Shown in pieces: positions 25,187 through 34,163 of a stretch of DNA of 64,000 nt. This stretch comes from Burkholderia sp. (GTDB lineage: Bacteria > Pseudomonadota > Gammaproteobacteria > Burkholderiales > Burkholderiaceae): positions 1 through 64,000 of the forward strand of contig JASLEG010000205.1 in assembly GCA_030151225.1 (NCBI GenBank), given 5' to 3'. Below the pieces are notes generated by a model, which did not search any database, was not told the origin of the DNA, and saw nothing but the letters and a program-made list of their open reading frames with translations. Made by a program: the position numbers and the translations under genes. Positions within the stretch are counted from its first letter, which is position 1. Each line of letters starts with the position of its first letter.

Positions 25187-25810
25187 TCAGCGCAGCTGCA
25201 CCACGGCCAGACACAGCACCATGCTGCCGATCGCGCCGTCCAGCACGCGCCACGCCACGGCCTTGCGGAACCACGGCGCGAGCAGTCGCGCGCCGTAGCC
25301 GAGGCCGACAAACCACACCAGGCTCACCAGCATCGCACCCGCCGCGAACGCCGCGCGGGTGCCTTCGGCTTCGCGCGCGCCGGCCGTGCCGATCAGCAGG
25401 AAGGTGTCGAGATAGACGTGCGGATTCAGCCAGGTCAGCGCGAGCAGCGACAGCACCACCGTGGAGGCGCGCTGCGCGGGCGGCTGCGCGCCGCCGGCCG
25501 GATTCGCCTCCAGCGTGGCGTGGCCGGGCTTCAGCGCGCGGCGCAGGGCACTGATGCCGAACCACGCCAGATACGCGAGCCCCACGTACAGCACGCCGTG
25601 GATGAAGGCGGGGTAGCGCACCACCAGCGCCGAGGCGCCGCCCACGCCGGCGGCGATCAGCAGCATGTCCGACAGCGTGCAGATCACCACGATCTTGCCG
25701 ACGTGCGAGCGCATGATGCCCTGCCGCAAGACATACGCGTTCTGCGCGCCGATGGTGACAATCAGCGACGCGCAAAGCGCCGCGCCATGAGAGAAGGCGA
25801 TCCAGTTCAT
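25187..25810 (-). CDS. argO: Arginine/lysine exporter, LysE/ArgO family
   Basis: The 207-residue inner-membrane protein has six hydrophobic segments and the family signature SLIVTIGAQNAYVLRQGIM near the N-terminus, plus LTWLNPHVYLDTFLLIG in the middle, both typical of ArgO/LysE. It exports basic amino acids such as arginine, lysine or toxic analogues such as canavanine. The ATG at 25810 fits family length. It is divergent from an ArgP-type LysR gene (start 25913) over 102 bases, the classical argP-argO arrangement. Confidence 0.92.
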   Translation of the reverse strand: MNWIAFSHGAALCASLIVTIGAQNAYVLRQGIMRSHVGKIVVICTLSDMLLIAAGVGGASALVVRYPAFIHGVLYVGLAYLAWFGISALRRALKPGHATLEANPAGGAQPPAQRASTVVLSLLALTWLNPHVYLDTFLLIGTAGAREAEGTRAAFAAGAMLVSLVWFVGLGYGARLLAPWFRKAVAWRVLDGAIGSMVLCLAVVQLR

Positions 25811-25912
25811 ATCGATGGGGGAAAGTAGACTTGGCCTGCGAATGGCGCTAGTCTGCGGCTTCGCCATGCTTAAGCAAAGCTAATTTACCTAATGCCGATG
25901 AAGGAAAACTGA

Positions 25913-26803
25913 ATGCTCGACTACGCGTTGCTCGAGGCGCTGGCGGCGGTGATCCGACATGGATCGTTCGAACGCGCGGCCAGGGATCTGAACGTGTCGC
26001 CGTCGGCGGTGTCGCAGCGCGTGAAGCTGCTCGAGGAGCGCGTGGGCTCGGTGCTCGTCAAGCGCGGGCAGCCGTGCGTGGCCACCACCTCGGGCGCGCT
26101 GCTGTGTCGGCACACCGAGCGCGTGCAGCTGCTCGAGGCCGAGCTCTCGGGCCGTGCGCCGCATCTGCCCGGCGCGGTGGGCGCGTGGCCCACGCTGCGC
26201 ATCGCCGTGAACGACGACAGCGTGGCCACCTGGTTCATCGATGCCGCGGGGCCGTTCTGCTCGCAGAGCGGCACGCTGCTCGACCTCGTGATCGACGATC
26301 AGGACTACACGGCGGAACGGATCCGCGACGGCAGCGTGCAGGGCGCGGTCACCGCGCAGGCGGAGCCGATCCAGGGCTGTCGCTCCACGCGGCTCGGCCG
26401 CATGCGCTATCACGCCGTGTGCTCGCCCGAATTCCACGCGCGCTATTTCGCCGACGGGCTCACGCGCGATGCGCTGCGCCGCGCGCCGTGCATCATGTTC
26501 AGCCCGAAGGACGGCCTGCAGGCGCGCTTCATCCGCCGCGTGACGCGCGCCGACGTCGATCCGCCGAAGCACTGGATTCCGCACGTGGCCGGCTACCTGC
26601 GCGCGTGCGAGACGGGGCTGGGCTGGGGCATGTGCCCCGATCGCATGATCGAGAGGCAGGTGGTGGCCGGCGAGATGATCGACCTGTCGGCGGGGCGCAG
26701 CATCGACATCGAGCTGTACTGGCAGAGCTGGCGGCTGTCGATCGGCTGGCTCGACGAATTCAGCAGCGTGCTGAAGGCCAACGCGGCGCGCTGGCTCGAT
26801 TGA
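25913..26803 (+). CDS. argP: LysR family regulator ArgP (LysG/IciA)
   Basis: The 296-residue protein is a full-length LysR with the ArgP-type N-terminus MLDYALLEALAAVIRHGSFE and recognition helix LNVSPSAVSQRVKLLEERVG, followed by the effector domain with VNDDSVATWF and EPIQGCRSTRLGRMRYHAV, all diagnostic of ArgP. ArgP senses lysine and arginine and activates argO. It is divergently transcribed from the exporter gene. A strong bidirectional hairpin follows. Confidence 0.92.
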   Translation: MLDYALLEALAAVIRHGSFERAARDLNVSPSAVSQRVKLLEERVGSVLVKRGQPCVATTSGALLCRHTERVQLLEAELSGRAPHLPGAVGAWPTLRIAVNDDSVATWFIDAAGPFCSQSGTLLDLVIDDQDYTAERIRDGSVQGAVTAQAEPIQGCRSTRLGRMRYHAVCSPEFHARYFADGLTRDALRRAPCIMFSPKDGLQARFIRRVTRADVDPPKHWIPHVAGYLRACETGLGWGMCPDRMIERQVVAGEMIDLSAGRSIDIELYWQSWRLSIGWLDEFSSVLKANAARWLD

Positions 26804-26826
26804 TGACGAGGGAAGATCGGAAATGA

Positions 26827-26852
26827 AAACAGCGCCTCGAGGGGCGCTGTTT
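26827..26852. terminator. Bidirectional terminator between argP and the Fnr-type gene
   Basis: AAACAGCGCC (26827-26836) and GGCGCTGTTT (26843-26852) form a perfect 10-pair stem with A-rich and T-rich ends, placed between two converging genes. Confidence 0.8.
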
Positions 26853-26883
26853 GCCATCAAGCCTGTGAACCGGCTGCTGCGCG

Positions 26884-27630
26884 TCACACCGCACGCAGTT
26901 GGTCGAAATCGAGCACGCGCACGAGGCGGCCGTCCATCGCGATCAGCCCGGCGCGCGCGAATTTCGACATCGTGCGGCTGACGGTTTCGAGCGTGATGCC
27001 GAGATAGCTGCCGATGTCCTCGCGCGTCATGCGGATGTTGAACTCGCTCGACGAATAGCCGCGCTGCAGATAGCGCTTCGACACGTCCAGCAGGAAGGCG
27101 GCCACGCGCTCGTCGGCGTTGAGCATGCCGAGCACGATGGACTGCGCCGATTCGCGCAGGATCTGCTCGCTCATCAGCTTCAGCACGCGTGCCTGCAGGG
27201 AGGTGTTTTCGGTGCACAGCGTGCGCAGCGGCGAGTAGGGGATCACGCACACGGTGCTGTCCTCGAGCGCCACGGCGGTGCGCGTGTACTGGCTGTCGGC
27301 GATGCCGTCGAAACCGAGCGCTTCGCCGGCCAGATGCAGGCCCGTGACCTGCTCGCGGCCGTCCTGGCGGGTGGTGACCGATTTCAGCGCGCCCGATCGC
27401 ACCGCATAGAGGTTGTCGAAATCGTTGCCTTCGCGGAACAGCGCATCGCCGCGGCGCAGCGGGCGGGCGGTGCAGATCACGGTTTCGAGGCGTTCCACGG
27501 CTTCGCTGCCGAGGCCTTGCGGCATGCAGAGGTGACGCATCGAGCAGGTGGAACATTGCGCGGTTTGCTGGGGGGACCAGGCGTGCGCGTGGCGGGGGCG
27601 TGAAGCATGCAGCGGAATCGGAGTCAGCAT
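26884..27630 (-). CDS. fnr: Fnr/Anr-type oxygen-sensing Crp-family regulator
   Basis: The 248-residue protein has the Fe-S cysteine pattern of Fnr: Cys26, Cys29, Cys35 (CSTCSMRHLC) and Cys128 (STVCVIPY), with the same spacing as the E. coli set. A cyclic-nucleotide-binding fold follows, then the helix-turn-helix with TLETVSRTMSKF, where Glu, Ser and Arg read TTGAT half-sites. It should act as an anaerobic activator whose [4Fe-4S] cluster is destroyed by oxygen. A universal stress protein gene lies just upstream on the same strand; such genes are frequent Anr targets. Confidence 0.92.
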   Translation of the reverse strand: MLTPIPLHASRPRHAHAWSPQQTAQCSTCSMRHLCMPQGLGSEAVERLETVICTARPLRRGDALFREGNDFDNLYAVRSGALKSVTTRQDGREQVTGLHLAGEALGFDGIADSQYTRTAVALEDSTVCVIPYSPLRTLCTENTSLQARVLKLMSEQILRESAQSIVLGMLNADERVAAFLLDVSKRYLQRGYSSSEFNIRMTREDIGSYLGITLETVSRTMSKFARAGLIAMDGRLVRVLDFDQLRAV

Positions 27631-27742
27631 GAAAAGCTCGCACTAGGAATTTCAACCGGTATTGTCCCACCGGGTTTTCCTGGGGCTGAGCGGCAAAACG
27701 CCGCGACGCAAAGTGCGTCGCGGTTGCGCCAGTTCAAGGCAA

Positions 27743-28225
27743 TCAGTTTTCCGAAGTGTCCGAGGCGTCGTCCGCATGCGCGGCGGCCGACGGAATCAGC
27801 AGCACCGGCAGCGTGGCCTGACGCAGGCATTGCTCGGCGATGCTGCCGAGCACGAGCCGCTTGAAGCCGCGCCGGCCGTGCGTGCCGAGCACGAGCAGAT
27901 CGGCGCCGTATTCCTTCGAGGCGCCGAGGATCAGCGACGACACGTCGGCCAGCGTGGACGCCTCGCCCGTGATCACGTCGCCGGCCACGCCCGCGTCGCG
28001 CATCTGCTGCGCGAATTCCCTGGTGAGATCGCCGCCTTGCGTGATCAGCTGCTGACGCAGCACCGACGGATCGTAGCCGGGGACGTTGTAGTAAAGCGCG
28101 GCGTTCTCGACGACGTAGAACGCACGCAGCGTGGCGTGCTCGGAACGCGTGAGCGCGAGGGCGGATTCGAATGCGTGACGCGAGGTTTCACTGCCGTCGA
28201 CTGCAACGAAGATGCGCTGGTACAT
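27743..28225 (-). CDS. Universal stress protein, UspA family
   Basis: A single Usp domain of 160 residues: MYQRIFVAVDGSETSRHAFESAL at the N-terminus with the first nucleotide contact, and the ATP-binding signature GTHGRRGFKRLVLGS near residues 112-126, so it is of the ATP-binding type. The C-terminal 15 residues are acidic and flexible. It lies upstream of an Fnr-type gene on the same strand and may respond to low oxygen. A TTGAT half-site lies near 28340 but the other half is poor. Confidence 0.9.
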   Translation of the reverse strand: MYQRIFVAVDGSETSRHAFESALALTRSEHATLRAFYVVENAALYYNVPGYDPSVLRQQLITQGGDLTREFAQQMRDAGVAGDVITGEASTLADVSSLILGASKEYGADLLVLGTHGRRGFKRLVLGSIAEQCLRQATLPVLLIPSAAAHADDASDTSEN

Positions 28226-28664
28226 GGTGGCTCCGTGTGGCGTGTTGAGATCGGTGGAACGGCGCGGCCCGAGGGTCGTGCCTCATTCCCGAGACGACTG
28301 CTGCGAGCGTATACGAACGATCCGTGCCGTGCTTCGTCGTGGATCAAGTGCCGTGCACGACATTGTGCACGCAGGCGGGTGCGCCACGCCGGTTTCACGA
28401 TATGGACATCTGACGACGCGCGGCTCGCGATCGGTGAAAACCCGTGTCGCCGCCCTGCGGGGGCCACCGCACGGTGCCGGCCGCGTGTGGGGTATCGGGA
28501 GGCATTTATTTCATCTGGAAGGCACCCGGTCGAGGGAGTATGATCCTTTCCGAGATGGCGCGGCGAGAGCGCGCCGGCCGCGGGTTTCCTGCCTGCAACG
28601 GGCGCCGCGGCACCCTAACGGACGTGAAGTGAACAAGAACGCAAGGGATTGGGTGGGACGGCTC
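28226..28664. other. Gene-free stretch between uspA and a small hypothetical gene
   Basis: About 440 bases. I find no supported gene on either strand. The plus strand holds TTATTTCATCTGG and GTATGAT-like elements near 28505-28545 that could be promoter parts for the small gene at 28665. Confidence 0.35.
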
Positions 28665-28901
28665 ATGCACTCGACGACATCGGCATTCACGCATCGCGGC
28701 TATCTGCTGAACTGCGCCCCGGCGCGCATCGGTGACGGCGCTTATCAACCCTACGTGGTGATCTCGCGCTCGAGCGACGGCGAACTCGTGGCCAATCGAT
28801 TTTTCCCTTCCGATCTCCATTTCGGCGACGAAGATGCTGCGATCGCGCACGCGCGCGACTGGGCCGTGCGCTGGATCGATGCGAGCAACATGACGGTGTA
28901 G
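28665..28901 (+). CDS. Small conserved hypothetical protein
   Basis: A 78-residue soluble protein reading MHSTTSAFTHRGYLLNCAPA, YQPYVVISRSSDGELVANRF and AIAHARDWAVRWIDASN. The pattern (a beta-rich first half, then a helix with HAxxWAxxW) resembles small stress-type proteins of beta-proteobacteria (CV_2116-like), but I would not assign a function. An in-frame GTG at 28629 would add 12 residues; neither start has a good ribosome site. It contains one Cys. Coding bias matches its neighbours. Confidence 0.65.
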   Translation: MHSTTSAFTHRGYLLNCAPARIGDGAYQPYVVISRSSDGELVANRFFPSDLHFGDEDAAIAHARDWAVRWIDASNMTV

Positions 28902-29094
28902 GAGGGCAGGGGCGCATCGAACGCTCCACGTGGCACAGCGCACCGACGTCCTCCCGCCCTCCGCGCCACCATGAACCCATTCCAACCGGGGGGCCGTTTT
29001 CACCAGGGCCGGTGAAACACGGTAATCTTGACCCCCTGTCACTCACCTTTCTCATCCGGCACGATCGTCGTCGCGGCGGTCGGCTGTCTGCACC

Positions 29095-30027
29095 ATGTCG
29101 AATTCGTCCGTGAGCCGTACCTGGGATCTGCAACAGATCGTCACCGAACTGCGCGAGTCGCGCGAATCGCTGCATCGCACGCGGCACCCGCGCGGCATTC
29201 GCGAGCTGCCCTCGCGTGACGCGATCTGCAAGATTGTGTCGGGCCTGCGTGCCTCGATGTTTCCCACCCATTACGGCGCGCCCGACCTGACCGACGAGAG
29301 CGTCGATTTCTACGTCGGTCACACGCTCGAGAGCACGCTGCGCGTGCTGTACGAACAGATCCGCCGCGCGCTGCCGTTCCTGAACGAATACGCGGACGCG
29401 CCCGAGAGCGAGATGGATCAGCGCGCGTACGAGATCGCGCACGCGCTCGGCCGTCAGTTGCCCGAGATCCGCGCGCTGCTCGTCAGCGACATCCAGGCCG
29501 CCTATTCGGGCGACCCGGCCGCGCAGCACATCACCGAGATCCTGCTCTGCTATCCGGGCGTGCTCGCGATGATGCATCACCGCCTCGCGCACGCGCTGCA
29601 TCGCGCCGGCGTCACGCTGCTCGCACGCTTCGTCAACGAGATCGCGCACTCGGCCACCGGCATCGACATCCACCCCGGCGCCACGATCGGGCCGAGCTTC
29701 TTCATCGACCACGGCACCGGCGTGGTGATCGGCGAGACGGCCATCATCGGCGAACGCGTGCGCGTGTATCAGGCGGTCACGCTCGGCGCGAAGAGCTTCC
29801 CGGCCGACGGCGACGGCGCGCTCGTGAAGGGCAACGCGCGCCACCCGATCGTGGAAGACGACGTGGTGATCTATGCGGGCGCCACGATCCTCGGTCGCGT
29901 CACGATCGGGCGCGGCTCGGTGATCGGCGGCAACGTGTGGCTCACGCACAGCGTGCCGCCGGGCAGCAGCGTGTCGCAGGGCAAGGTGCGCGAAGGCGAG
30001 CGCAGCGAAGGCACCGGCCAGGATTGA
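29095..30027 (+). CDS. Serine O-acetyltransferase (EpsC/CysE type)
   Basis: The 310-residue protein has the helical N-terminal domain of serine acetyltransferases and the left-handed hexapeptide-repeat domain (IDIHPGATIGPSFFIDHGTG, VVIGETAIIGERVRVYQAVTLGA, then ATILGRVTIGRGSVIGGNVW). The catalytic His is in FIDHGTG and the Asp/His pair in the preceding helix (MMHHRLAHAL). It makes O-acetylserine for cysteine synthesis. It is longer at the N-terminus than E. coli CysE and belongs to the EpsC branch. It stands alone without cysK. Confidence 0.88.
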   Translation: MSNSSVSRTWDLQQIVTELRESRESLHRTRHPRGIRELPSRDAICKIVSGLRASMFPTHYGAPDLTDESVDFYVGHTLESTLRVLYEQIRRALPFLNEYADAPESEMDQRAYEIAHALGRQLPEIRALLVSDIQAAYSGDPAAQHITEILLCYPGVLAMMHHRLAHALHRAGVTLLARFVNEIAHSATGIDIHPGATIGPSFFIDHGTGVVIGETAIIGERVRVYQAVTLGAKSFPADGDGALVKGNARHPIVEDDVVIYAGATILGRVTIGRGSVIGGNVWLTHSVPPGSSVSQGKVREGERSEGTGQD

Positions 30028-30126
30028 GGCGGCGCGAGCGCGGCTCGCGTCGTGCAAAGGTGAGGATTTTCGGGAGCTGACGCATCGGGCGGGATCGGTG
30101 CGCCGGCCATCGCGCCGCGGCTCACC

Positions 30127-30954
30127 TCAGCGCTCGCGCGCCGGCGAGCGATGCTTGTACAGCACGTCCTGATCCACGCGGATCAGGTTCTGCCCCGCAT
30201 CCACCACGAAGTCCACGCCGTTGTAGGCGCTGCCCGTGAGCAGCAGGATCGCGTCGGCCACGTCGTCGGGGCCGGCGATGCGCGCGAGTGGCGTGGAGGC
30301 GCGGCTCGCGTGCGCGAAGTCGGCCTCGGTCTGATCGTCGCTCGGCAGCATCAGGCCGGGGAACACGGCGTTCACGCGCAGCACCGGCGCGGCGGACATC
30401 GCCAGCATCTGCGTGAGATTGCCGAGCGCGGCCTTCGCCACCGTGTAGCTGAAGTGATCGCGGTGAAAGTTCTCCTTGATCTTCTGGTCGATCACGTTGA
30501 TCACCACGCCCTGATGGCCGAGCACCCTGGCGCGTTCGTGGAAGGTGCGGGCGAGCAGGATCGGCGCGCGGCAGTTCACGGTCCACGCGCTGTCGAGCGC
30601 GGCCAGGTCGAAGCCGGGGAAGTGGTCCTGCCAGAACACGGACGCGTTGTTCACCAGCACGTCGAGCCGCCCGAAGCGCGTGTACACGGCGTCGATCAGC
30701 GCGGCGCACGCGTTGGCGTCGGCGAGGTCGGCCTGCAGCGCCACGGCTTCGCCGCCGGCCGCGTCGATCTCGCCGGCCGCGTCGGCGGCGGCGTCGGCGG
30801 AGCGATCGTAGTGGATCGCCACGCGATAGCCGCGCGCGCCGAAGTGCTTCGCGAACGCGCGGCCGGCGCGGCGCGCGGCGCCGGTCACGAGCACCACGGG
30901 CGCTGCCGGCCCCGGCGGCGCGGCTTGGTCGGCGCGGGGTGGAGCGGCCTGCAT
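30127..30954 (-). CDS. SDR family pteridine reductase-like enzyme (FolM type)
   Basis: The 275-residue protein has TGAARRAGRAFA (24-35), i.e. the TGxxxRxG variant of the nucleotide site typical of pteridine/dihydromonapterin reductases, and an intact catalytic YTVAK (Tyr170, Lys174). Its ATG overlaps the folE stop by one base (TGATG), so the two are translationally coupled. That context makes reduction of dihydrobiopterin, dihydromonapterin or dihydrofolate the best guess. A Pro-rich N-terminal leader of 18 residues is unusual. Confidence 0.8.
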   Translation of the reverse strand: MQAAPPRADQAAPPGPAAPVVLVTGAARRAGRAFAKHFGARGYRVAIHYDRSADAAADAAGEIDAAGGEAVALQADLADANACAALIDAVYTRFGRLDVLVNNASVFWQDHFPGFDLAALDSAWTVNCRAPILLARTFHERARVLGHQGVVINVIDQKIKENFHRDHFSYTVAKAALGNLTQMLAMSAAPVLRVNAVFPGLMLPSDDQTEADFAHASRASTPLARIAGPDDVADAILLLTGSAYNGVDFVVDAGQNLIRVDQDVLYKHRSPARER

Positions 30955-31634
30955 CACGTGTTGGTCAGATTGACCGAGGACGGATTCGACACGATCGACA
31001 GAAACTCGCGACGCGTGGACGGATCGGTGCGGAACGTGCCGAGCATGCGCGAGGTGACCATCTCCACGCCGGGCTTGTGGATGCCGCGCGTGGAGATGCA
31101 CTGATGCGCGGCCTCGAGGATCACGCCCACGCCCTTCGGCTGCAGCACCTCGAACAGCGTGTCGGCGATCTGCACCGTCATCTTTTCCTGGATCTGCAGG
31201 CGCTTGGCGAACGCGTCCACGAGACGCGCGAGCTTCGAGATGCCCACCACGCGCTGATTCGGCAGATAGGCCACGTGCGCGCGGCCGATGATCGGCACCA
31301 TGTGGTGCTCGCAATAGCTCTCGAAGCGGATGTCCTTCAGCACGATCATCTCGTCGTAGCCTTCCACCTCGCTGAAGGTGCGCGCGAGGATGTCGCGCGG
31401 CTCGAGCTGGTAGCCCTTGAAGAACTCCTCGTAGGCGCGTGCCACGCGCGCGGGCGTGTCGAGCAGGCCTTCGCGCGCGGGATCGTCGCCGGCCCAGCGC
31501 AGCAGCACGCGCACGGCGTCTTCAGCTTCCTCGCGGCTCGGGCGCGCGGCTGCGGTGTTCGGTACTGCGACGGGCTCGTTCGTCTTGTCGTTCGTCTTCT
31601 CTGCCGCCTTGCTGGCGGTCTTGCGTTTGGACAT
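30954..31634 (-). CDS. folE: GTP cyclohydrolase I
   Basis: The 226-residue protein has a Lys-rich N-terminal leader (MSKRKTASKAAEKTNDKTNE) followed by the FolE domain. Zinc ligands are seen as Cys108 and His111 in ESYCEHHMVP and Cys179 in HQCISTRG, and the GTP pocket as VGISKLARLVDAFAKRLQIQE in family order. It opens GTP to dihydroneopterin triphosphate for folate or pterin synthesis. It is coupled to an SDR of the pteridine reductase type, so the pair may make a reduced pterin cofactor for an aromatic hydroxylase rather than folate alone. Confidence 0.93.
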   Translation of the reverse strand: MSKRKTASKAAEKTNDKTNEPVAVPNTAAARPSREEAEDAVRVLLRWAGDDPAREGLLDTPARVARAYEEFFKGYQLEPRDILARTFSEVEGYDEMIVLKDIRFESYCEHHMVPIIGRAHVAYLPNQRVVGISKLARLVDAFAKRLQIQEKMTVQIADTLFEVLQPKGVGVILEAAHQCISTRGIHKPGVEMVTSRMLGTFRTDPSTRREFLSIVSNPSSVNLTNT

Positions 31635-31737
31635 GCTGTCGGACTCCGGTTGGCGCCGCGTGGCGCGGCTGACCGGGCATTGTTTCATGGATTGTGGCGT
31701 TCCGCCGCCGGGTGGCGCGCGCCGTTCGTCCGGGTGC

Positions 31738-32661
31738 TCACTTCGGCCATTCGTCCAGCGCGTCGTTGAACAGGTCGGCCACCACGCCGCGCAGCCAGGC
31801 GATGCGCGGCTCGTTGTGATACTTGCGATGCCAGTGCTGACGCAGATCGAAGCGCGGCAGCGGCAGCGGCGGTTCCACCAGCGTGATCGACGCGTGCTCG
31901 GCGGCATAGGCATAGCCGATCGCGTGCGGCACGGTGGCGATCAGGTCGGTGCGCCCGAGGATGAACGGCAGGCTCATGAAGTGCGGCGTCTCGAGCACGG
32001 CGCGCCGCTGCAGCCGCGACTTCGCGAGGAACTGCTCGAGCACCTCCTGGCTGCGCCCCTCGGCGCGCACCACGGCGTGCCCGCAGCCCAGGTACTGCTC
32101 GAGCGTGAGCGGCGCGCCGGCCAGCGGATGCTCGCGCCGCATCAGACAGATGAAGCGGTGCGTGAACAGCCGCTGCTGGAAGAAGTTGCTGCCGCCGAGG
32201 TCGGGGAAATAGCCGACCGCGAGATCCACGGCGCCGGCCTCGAGCCCGCGCTCGACGTCGGCATGCGGCAGCGACACCGAGCGCAGGTTCGCGTGCGGCG
32301 CCCGCTGCGCGAGCGCCTGCAGCAGCCGCGGCAGGAACACGATCTCGCCCACGTCGGACAGCGCGATCGAGAAGGTGCCGCTGGCCGTGGCCGGATCGAA
32401 GTCGTGCGGCGTCACGAGTCCGCGCCGGATCTGCGCGAGCGCGTCGCGAGCGGCCGGCACCAGCGCCAGCGCGCGCGGCGTGGGCTCCATGCCGCGCGAG
32501 GTGCGCACGAACAGCGGATCGCCGAAATGCTCGCGCAGCCGGCCCAGCGCGGCGCTCACGCGCGGCTGGCTAACCCCGAGCAGATCGCCGGCGCGGCTCA
32601 CGTTGCGCGCCTCGTCGAGCGCCACGAGGTAGGGAATCAGGTTCAGATCGAGTTCGGACAT
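31738..32661 (-). CDS. LysR family regulator, likely activator of pobA
   Basis: The 307-residue LysR protein has the winged helix at 5-65 (LNLIPYLVALDEARNVSRAGDLLGVSQPRVSAALGRLRE in order) and a NodD-like effector domain with an aromatic-rich C-terminus (RQHWHRKYHNEPRIAWLRG). It is divergent from pobA, separated by 115 bases containing a perfect 7-base-arm palindrome. This gene order is typical of LysR-type PobR regulators that respond to 4-hydroxybenzoate; that identity is an inference from position. Confidence 0.88.
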   Translation of the reverse strand: MSELDLNLIPYLVALDEARNVSRAGDLLGVSQPRVSAALGRLREHFGDPLFVRTSRGMEPTPRALALVPAARDALAQIRRGLVTPHDFDPATASGTFSIALSDVGEIVFLPRLLQALAQRAPHANLRSVSLPHADVERGLEAGAVDLAVGYFPDLGGSNFFQQRLFTHRFICLMRREHPLAGAPLTLEQYLGCGHAVVRAEGRSQEVLEQFLAKSRLQRRAVLETPHFMSLPFILGRTDLIATVPHAIGYAYAAEHASITLVEPPLPLPRFDLRQHWHRKYHNEPRIAWLRGVVADLFNDALDEWPK

Positions 32662-32671
32662 GGGTCGGCAC

Positions 32672-32686
32672 TATCGAAATTCGATA
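32672..32686. promoter_or_regulatory. LysR-type operator between the regulator gene and pobA
   Basis: TATCGAA-A-TTCGATA is a perfect palindrome with 7-base arms, 10 bases upstream of the lysR start and 90 bases upstream of pobA, the usual location of a LysR recognition site in a divergent promoter. Confidence 0.65.
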
Positions 32687-32776
32687 TGGAACATATCTCC
32701 AAAATGGCATTGCCGCATAGTCGGCGAAGCCCGAACATGCGTTTCAGAATTCGAATCAATGTTCAGGAGACGAACA

Positions 32777-34015
32777 ATGCGTACCCAAGTCGCGATCATC
32801 GGTGCCGGTCCCGCCGGGCTGCTGCTGTCCCACCTGCTTCGCCTGCAGGGCATCGACGCGGTGCTGGTCGAGGCCCGTTCGCGCGAATACTGCGAGAACC
32901 GGATCCGCGCCGGCGTGCTGGAGCAGGGCACGGTGGACGTGCTGAACGAGGCCGGCCTCGGCGAGCGGATGCGCCGCCAGGGGCTCGAGCATCACGGCAT
33001 CGAGCTGCTGTTTTCGGGCGAGCGCCACCGCATCGACCTGTCGGCGCTCACGGGCGGCCGCGCGATCACCGTCTACAGCCAGCACGAGGTGGTGCGCGAC
33101 CTGATCGCGGCCGGCATCGAGCACGGCCACGCGATGCACTTCGAGGTGAGCGACGTGGCGCTGCACGACGTGACGGGCGAGCGCCCGGCCGTCACCTTCA
33201 CACGCGCGGACGGCGTGGCCGAGCGCCTCGACTGCGATTTCATCGCCGGCTGCGACGGCTTCCACGGCATCGCTCGGCAAACCATCCCCGAGGCGCTGCA
33301 GCGTACCTTCGAGCGCGTCTATCCCCATGCATGGCTCGGCATCCTGGCCGACGCGCCGCCGTCGCTGGACGAGCTGGTGTATGCGCATCACGACAACGGC
33401 TTCGCGCTGTTCTCGATGCGCTCGCCCAGCGTCACGCGCCTGTATCTGCAATGCCGCCCCGACGAGGATCTGGCCGAATGGTCCGACGCGCGGATCTGGG
33501 ACGAACTGCACACGCGCTTCGCCAACGGCAGCGGCTGGACGCCCGCCGAGGGCCGGATCACCCAGAAGAGCGTCACGCCGATGCGCAGCTTCGTGTGCGA
33601 AACCATGCGCCACGGCCGCCTGTTCCTGGCCGGCGACGCCGCGCACATCGTGCCGCCCACCGGCGCGAAGGGCATGAACCTGGCGGTGGCCGACGTGCGG
33701 ACGCTGTCGCGCGCGCTGGCCGCGCACTACGCCGGCAGCGACGCGCCGATCGACACCTATTCGGCCAGTTGCCTGGCGCGCGTGTGGCGCGCCGAGCATT
33801 TCTCCTGGTTCATGACGAACATGCTGCACCCGTCGCCCGACGATTCGCCGTTCGCGAATCGCCTGAAGCTGGCCGAGCTGAAGTACGTGACGCACTCGCG
33901 CGCGGCCGCGCAGGCGCTGGCCGAGAACTACGTGGGGCTGCCGTTCGCCGACCTCGAAGACGCGCCGGCCTCGGGGCTACCCCGCCTTGACAATGCCTTG
34001 AGCGAGATTCTATGA
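32777..34015 (+). CDS. pobA: 4-hydroxybenzoate 3-monooxygenase (p-hydroxybenzoate hydroxylase)
   Basis: The ATG at 32777 follows AGGAGA. The 412-residue flavoprotein begins MRTQVAIIGAGPAGLLLSHL (FAD GxGxxG), has the DG motif CDGFHGIARQ, and the GD motif LAGDAAHIVPPTGAKGMNLA; the Arg/Tyr substrate residues of PobA are preserved in the SMRSPSVTRLYLQ region. It uses NADPH and O2 to make protocatechuate from 4-hydroxybenzoate. The pca genes for the downstream beta-ketoadipate steps follow on the same strand after a 150-base gap holding two PcaR-like boxes. Confidence 0.95.
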   Translation: MRTQVAIIGAGPAGLLLSHLLRLQGIDAVLVEARSREYCENRIRAGVLEQGTVDVLNEAGLGERMRRQGLEHHGIELLFSGERHRIDLSALTGGRAITVYSQHEVVRDLIAAGIEHGHAMHFEVSDVALHDVTGERPAVTFTRADGVAERLDCDFIAGCDGFHGIARQTIPEALQRTFERVYPHAWLGILADAPPSLDELVYAHHDNGFALFSMRSPSVTRLYLQCRPDEDLAEWSDARIWDELHTRFANGSGWTPAEGRITQKSVTPMRSFVCETMRHGRLFLAGDAAHIVPPTGAKGMNLAVADVRTLSRALAAHYAGSDAPIDTYSASCLARVWRAEHFSWFMTNMLHPSPDDSPFANRLKLAELKYVTHSRAAAQALAENYVGLPFADLEDAPASGLPRLDNALSEIL

Positions 34016-34025
34016 TCGCCGCATC

Positions 34026-34059
34026 GTTCGCTAATCGAATCTAGGTTCGAAATACGAAC
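34026..34059 (+). promoter_or_regulatory. Two PcaR/PobR (IclR-type) boxes before the pca operon
   Basis: GTTCGCTAATCGAAT (34026-34040) matches the known PcaR site GTTCGATAATCGCAC at 12 of 15 positions; four bases later GTTCGAAATACGAAC (34045-34059) is a perfect 5-base-arm palindrome of the same kind. They lie about 105-140 bases upstream of pcaI. The cognate IclR-type regulator is not adjacent. Confidence 0.6.
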
Positions 34060-34163
34060 AAAACGGATCGGGAGACGATCCGATGCGGCGCGTCCAGAGT
34101 GGAATTCGGCGCGCTGTCCGGCCGGCGCCTGTAGCGACGGCGGATTCCCTCAGGACAAGCCCC

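Noticed and set aside
28320..28360. An Anr/Fnr box upstream of uspA
   Set aside because: Only one TTGAT half is good (near 28340); the other half does not match, so I do not call a site.
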